This document shows positions 60,743 to 64,000 of a stretch of 64,000 nucleotides of DNA, piece by piece (within the stretch, counting starts at the first letter, position 1; the number at the start of each line of letters is the position of its first letter). The stretch covers positions 186,001 to 250,000 of the forward strand of contig JAFABB010000040.1 in assembly GCA_023426245.1 (NCBI GenBank). Reading direction: 5' to 3'. The notes beneath the pieces were generated by a model. It searched no databases. It had not been told where the DNA came from and saw only the letters and a program-made list of their open reading frames with translations. Position numbers and translations under genes: made by a program. The DNA is from Bacillota bacterium. Lineage in GTDB: Bacteria > Bacillota > UBA4882 > UBA8346.

Positions 60743-61558
60743 ATGGATTATGAAAATGATAACGGAATAGGTTTGATTTGTGAGTATTTAAATCAACAGC
60801 TTGGTTTTACCTACAACCTCCAAAAAAAATACCTAATCCAGGCCAGATTGAATCGAAGGTTGGCTGAATTGAACCTACCCAGTTATGAGTCATACCTGAA
60901 AATGATTCAAAATACTCCCCACGAATTAAGCTATTTTTTTGATTTATTAACCACCAATGTTACCAGTTTCTTCCGGGAAAATTATCAATTTCAAATAATG
61001 GAGCGGGAGTTACTTCCGGCTATGCTAAAATCGGCGGTACAAACTAAAAAAGTACGATGCTGGTCTGCCGGATGTTCATCGGGGGAAGAAGCTTATACAT
61101 TAGCGATGGTCTTAAGGGAAGCGTTGGGGGAAGATTGGAATATCAAAGTTTTGGCATCCGATATCAGCGTTAGAAGGCTTCGAGAAGGAATGGCCGGAGT
61201 ATACAGTGAAGAGAAGTTAAAGGGTGTCCCCAGTCTATTACGGGAGAAATATTTTGAAGTAAATCCCAAAAAAGAAGGACTTTTTAGGGTGAAACCTAAT
61301 TTGAGAAAAGTTGTCATCTTCAGGAAAATAAATATTAATCAGGATTTGGGAATACCTAACCACATTCAATTTGACTTTATCCTTTGCCGGAATGTTTTTA
61401 TTTATTTTTCTCAGGAGGCACGGGAGAAAGCCCTTAATAGGTTCCATCATTATCTGAATCCCAATGGATACTTATTGGTTGGCCAATCCGAACCTATACA
61501 TTTTACGAACAGTACAAAGTGGGCGTTGGTTAAAAATTGTATTTACCAAAAAAAATAA
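60743..61558 (+). CDS. cheR: chemotaxis protein methyltransferase CheR
   Basis: 271 residues. N-terminal helical domain, then the SAM site VRCWSAGCSSGEEAYTLAMVL, TTNVTSFFREN ahead of it, and FDFILCRNVFIYFS toward the end. Methylates receptor glutamates. 14 nt after cheW. Confidence 0.96.
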   Translation: MDYENDNGIGLICEYLNQQLGFTYNLQKKYLIQARLNRRLAELNLPSYESYLKMIQNTPHELSYFFDLLTTNVTSFFRENYQFQIMERELLPAMLKSAVQTKKVRCWSAGCSSGEEAYTLAMVLREALGEDWNIKVLASDISVRRLREGMAGVYSEEKLKGVPSLLREKYFEVNPKKEGLFRVKPNLRKVVIFRKININQDLGIPNHIQFDFILCRNVFIYFSQEAREKALNRFHHYLNPNGYLLVGQSEPIHFTNSTKWALVKNCIYQKK

Positions 61559-61654
61559 TTGAATTGGTAGCCTTTTAAATTTATGATTATAGTATAAGAG
61601 GTTATTTTTCTGAAAACCGGTTTGCGGCTTTCATCAAAGTTAAAATGAGGATTC

Positions 61655-62761
61655 ATGCGATCTGGAAAAAAAGTATTGATAATCGATAATTCCGCTTTTG
61701 TTCGCCAGTTTTTGAAAGACATTTTAAGTACTGTAATCGAATCCAATCATTTGACTACTGTAGGTGATCCTGTCAAGGCTCTGGAGATTCTCAAAAAACA
61801 ACAGTTTGATGTGATCACTTTTGATATTGAAATGCCCGGATTGGATGGCTTAGCCTTTTTACAGCACTTATTGAGTAATTATCCTACGCCGGTTGTGGTG
61901 CTCAGTTCCGTTACCCAAGAGTATTCAAATGCCGCATCTTTGGTTTTGTCATTGGGAGCAACTGCAGTAATAGGAAAACCCATCATCGGGTATAAGGAAG
62001 GAATGGAATATTTAACTGCTGAAATAATCACCAAGGTAACAGCGGCTCTGAACGTGCAACAAACCTATCCGGAGGTTTCCCGGACTGAGTTTTGCCCTGT
62101 GAAGGCACAAAAATTAAGGCGAAATGAGATTACTCAAAGAGTAATCGTTATTGGAGCATCAACGGGTGGAACAAAGGCTCTAGAGGAAATTTTTAAAAAA
62201 TTGCATCCGGAATTACCGGGAATTATTGTTGTTCAGCATATGCCGAAAATGTTTACGCAATATTTTGCGGTGACCCTCGCTCAACAAAGTTTATTGGAGG
62301 TTACTGAAGCCAAAGACGGTCAATCCATTTTAAAGGGAAAGGCTGTTGTTGTGCCGGGGGGACAAAATGCAGCGCTGAAAAAGGAAGAATCAGGATACTT
62401 TATCAAGCTCTCGCCTCGGGAAAGTGAGGCTGTCTATTGTCCATCCATCGACTATACATTGAAAACGGTCGCAGAACAAGCCGGAGACCAAGCAATGGGT
62501 ATTATTTTAACTGGGATGGGTGATGATGGGGCCAAGGGATTGCGCGCCATGCATGACAAGGGAGCATATACTATCGCTCAGGATCAAAAAACGTCAATCA
62601 TTTTTGGAATGCCTCAAAAAGCTATCGAAAATGGCGCTGTTTCGAAAGTTCTTCCTTTGGATTTAATTGCCGAGGAAATAAATCAATGGGGTATTTCGGG
62701 GAATCCAGAATCTGTAGCCAGTTCAGATGAAATCTCAGCACATGGACTTTTACAAGAATAA
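61655..62761 (+). CDS. cheB: chemotaxis protein-glutamate methylesterase CheB
   Basis: 368 residues. Receiver domain with Asp57 (VITFDIEMPGLDG) and VIGKP, linker, and methylesterase domain with GASTGGTKALEEIF (catalytic Ser), VVQHMP (His) and ILTGMGDDGAKGL (Asp). Removes methyl groups set by CheR. A gap of 97 nt separates it from cheR. Confidence 0.96.
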   Translation: MRSGKKVLIIDNSAFVRQFLKDILSTVIESNHLTTVGDPVKALEILKKQQFDVITFDIEMPGLDGLAFLQHLLSNYPTPVVVLSSVTQEYSNAASLVLSLGATAVIGKPIIGYKEGMEYLTAEIITKVTAALNVQQTYPEVSRTEFCPVKAQKLRRNEITQRVIVIGASTGGTKALEEIFKKLHPELPGIIVVQHMPKMFTQYFAVTLAQQSLLEVTEAKDGQSILKGKAVVVPGGQNAALKKEESGYFIKLSPRESEAVYCPSIDYTLKTVAEQAGDQAMGIILTGMGDDGAKGLRAMHDKGAYTIAQDQKTSIIFGMPQKAIENGAVSKVLPLDLIAEEINQWGISGNPESVASSDEISAHGLLQE

Positions 62762-62777
62762 ATGAGAGGTGTAAATT

Positions 62778-63140
62778 TTGAAAGTACTTATTGTAGATGA
62801 TGCAACCTTGGCACGGACTATGTTGCGAAAAGTGGTTGAAGGATGTGGTATTTCCGATATATTAGAGGCCCAAAACGGGGTCGAATCGGTTCAAATTTTC
62901 GAAAAAGAACGGCCTAGTTTAGTGATCATGGATATTACCATGCCTGATATGGATGGCATTACAGCAACCAAGAAAATTCTGGAGATCGACAATTCTGCAA
63001 ATGTCATTGTTTGTAGTGCCTTGGGGCAAAAAGAAGTTGTCATGGAAGCGATTCAAGCCGGCGCCAAACATTATATCGTCAAACCATTTGAAAGTGGTCA
63101 AGTCATCAACATTATTAAAGCTATGCTTGGAATCAAATAA
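62778..63140 (+). CDS. cheY: chemotaxis response regulator CheY
   Basis: 120 residues, TTG start with GAGAGGTG about 7 nt upstream. Single receiver domain: VDD at 6-8, Asp52 in LVIMDITMPDMDG, VKPF. Diffusible switch for the flagellar motor or a related target. Last gene of the operon; the 250 nt after it (63141-63388) contain nothing I recognise. Confidence 0.94.
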   Translation: MKVLIVDDATLARTMLRKVVEGCGISDILEAQNGVESVQIFEKERPSLVIMDITMPDMDGITATKKILEIDNSANVIVCSALGQKEVVMEAIQAGAKHYIVKPFESGQVINIIKAMLGIK

Positions 63141-63388
63141 TATAATGAGGATGAACACGATTTCGATTTGTTTCATAAGGTGCCTTATCGTCTTTGGAAT
63201 ATACCCTTAAGTGGGTGGCTAAAATTCCTCTTTTCTACCAAGCTCCTTCGTATAAATATACTTTTCCTCATTCAATTGAATCAAGGCGGATAACATGTTT
63301 CCTTTTACTATATATTCCTTCCAATAAAGGATAAAATCGGTATGTTTTGTAATAATAGAATAGAGACTTTAAATTGGGAGGGTTTTTC

Positions 63389-63691
63389 ATGAAGGGAAAA
63401 GTTATCGTTTGGGTGGGAAGTTTTGCGATAATATTTTTATTTTTACCTTCCTTGGCAATTAAAATATGGGATTTTTTTATATATGCTCCTTGGTCTTCTA
63501 AAAGCTGGTTGTTTTATGTTTTATTAAGTTTAATTGCATTTGTCGGAGTACGCTGGCGGCTTCATAAACGATTGACAAAACTCTCCCATTCGAAGGAAGA
63601 AATTTCCTTGCTCTTTATTGCCAAAGAACGCTTGGTAAAAGGTGAAATCAGTTTGGAAGAGTTTCGGGAAATCAGGAGAGAATTGGATTAG
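63389..63691 (+). CDS. small membrane protein with C-terminal SHOCT motif
   Basis: 100 residues from ATG 63389 (GGGAGGG upstream). Two membrane helices (about 5-25 and 40-57), a basic link, then ERLVKGEISLEEFREIRREL, which fits the short SHOCT motif found at the ends of many membrane proteins and thought to mediate oligomerisation. No further function can be given. Confidence 0.82.
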   Translation: MKGKVIVWVGSFAIIFLFLPSLAIKIWDFFIYAPWSSKSWLFYVLLSLIAFVGVRWRLHKRLTKLSHSKEEISLLFIAKERLVKGEISLEEFREIRRELD

Positions 63692-63868
63692 TATTGTGAC
63701 TAGGCATTTAAAAGGCTTATGATACTTTTATGTGTAAAACTTGAACATAATTAAGTTTAATCTCACGGAAGTGAGTCTGAAAAATGGCAGGGAAAAAGCT
63801 TTAGAAATAGAATAGACTTGAAATAAGCATCATTTATAGAATCGTGAATTTGAAAGAGGGTATTGTTA

Positions 63869-64000
63869 TTGTCGAAGATTAGAGTAGGACTCATTTATGG
63901 GGGACGATCCGGCGAACATGAGGTATCTATTTTATCAGCCAATTCGGTTATATCTGCTATCGATCGTCAGAAATATGATGTAGTACCTATTGGAATTACC
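63869..64000 (+). CDS. ddl: D-alanine--D-alanine ligase (N-terminus only)
   Basis: The frame opens at TTG 63869 (AAAGAGGG upstream) and runs off the window: IRVGLIYGGRSGEHEVSILS is the characteristic start of Ddl, whose product supplies the D-Ala-D-Ala end of the peptidoglycan stem. 44 residues are visible. Confidence 0.9.
   Translation, partial: MSKIRVGLIYGGRSGEHEVSILSANSVISAIDRQKYDVVPIGIT

Overview
This is a 64 kb piece of a bacterial chromosome that contains the replication origin. Gene content points to an AT-rich member of the Bacillota. The minus-strand block rpmH-rnpA-yidD-yidC-jag-mnmE-mnmG-rsmG-parA-parB runs away from the plus-strand block dnaA-dnaN-recF-DUF721-remB-gyrB, with DnaA boxes between them and parS sites near parB. 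A Spo0E-like phosphatase, a SleB-type cortex hydrolase and a DUF2512/YndM protein suggest an endospore former. A CheD-A-W-R-B-Y operon and a YjfB gene behind a sigma-D-like promoter suggest motility. A complete CusCBA-type pump with a TolC-family outer-membrane channel suggests that the cell has an outer membrane, so a diderm Bacillota lineage is the best inference. No species can be named from the sequence alone.

Layout. (1) 1-13.2 kb, minus strand: two OmpR-type two-component systems flank a copper/silver-type RND efflux operon (TolC-like channel, Met-rich adaptor, CusA-like pump, small exported protein). The region also holds an exported DUF5666-like protein, a structured element resembling an IS200/IS605 right end or omega RNA, a Spo0E-like gene and an XRE regulator. 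(2) 13.3-18 kb: a degenerate 21-nt repeat array, then ilvB-ilvN and ilvD for branched-chain amino acids. (3) 18-22 kb: envelope genes (DUF2512 pair, SleB-like, DUF4015 glycoside hydrolase, NlpC/P60). (4) 22-29.5 kb: gcvT-gcvPA-gcvPB without gcvH, a lytic transglycosylase, a DUF559 nuclease and glnR-glnA. (5) 29.6-36 kb: a YkuS-type protein, a bactofilin beside a broken M23 peptidase, DUF4446, a 1.5 kb gene-poor gap, larB and parB-parA. (6) 36-44.3 kb: rsmG, two tandem divergent mnmG genes, mnmE, jag, yidC, yidD, rnpA, rpmH. (7) 44.3-52.3 kb: oriC and the dnaA-gyrB run, tadA and two tRNA-Ser genes. (8) 52.4-57.6 kb, accessory: a His-rich 33-nt repeat ORF, an oxidoreductase, a second 21-nt repeat array, an EamA-like protein, yjfB, and an overlapping J-domain/LRR gene pair. 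(9) 57.7-64 kb: the chemotaxis operon, a SHOCT protein and the start of ddl.

The parts most worth a second look are the sensor kinase at the left edge, whose extracytoplasmic domain contains a membrane-fusion-protein-like hairpin; the tandem mnmG paralogues; the two 21-nt-period arrays; the His-rich repeat ORF that is open on both strands; the solo omega-RNA-like element; and the J-domain/LRR pair next to the chemotaxis genes.
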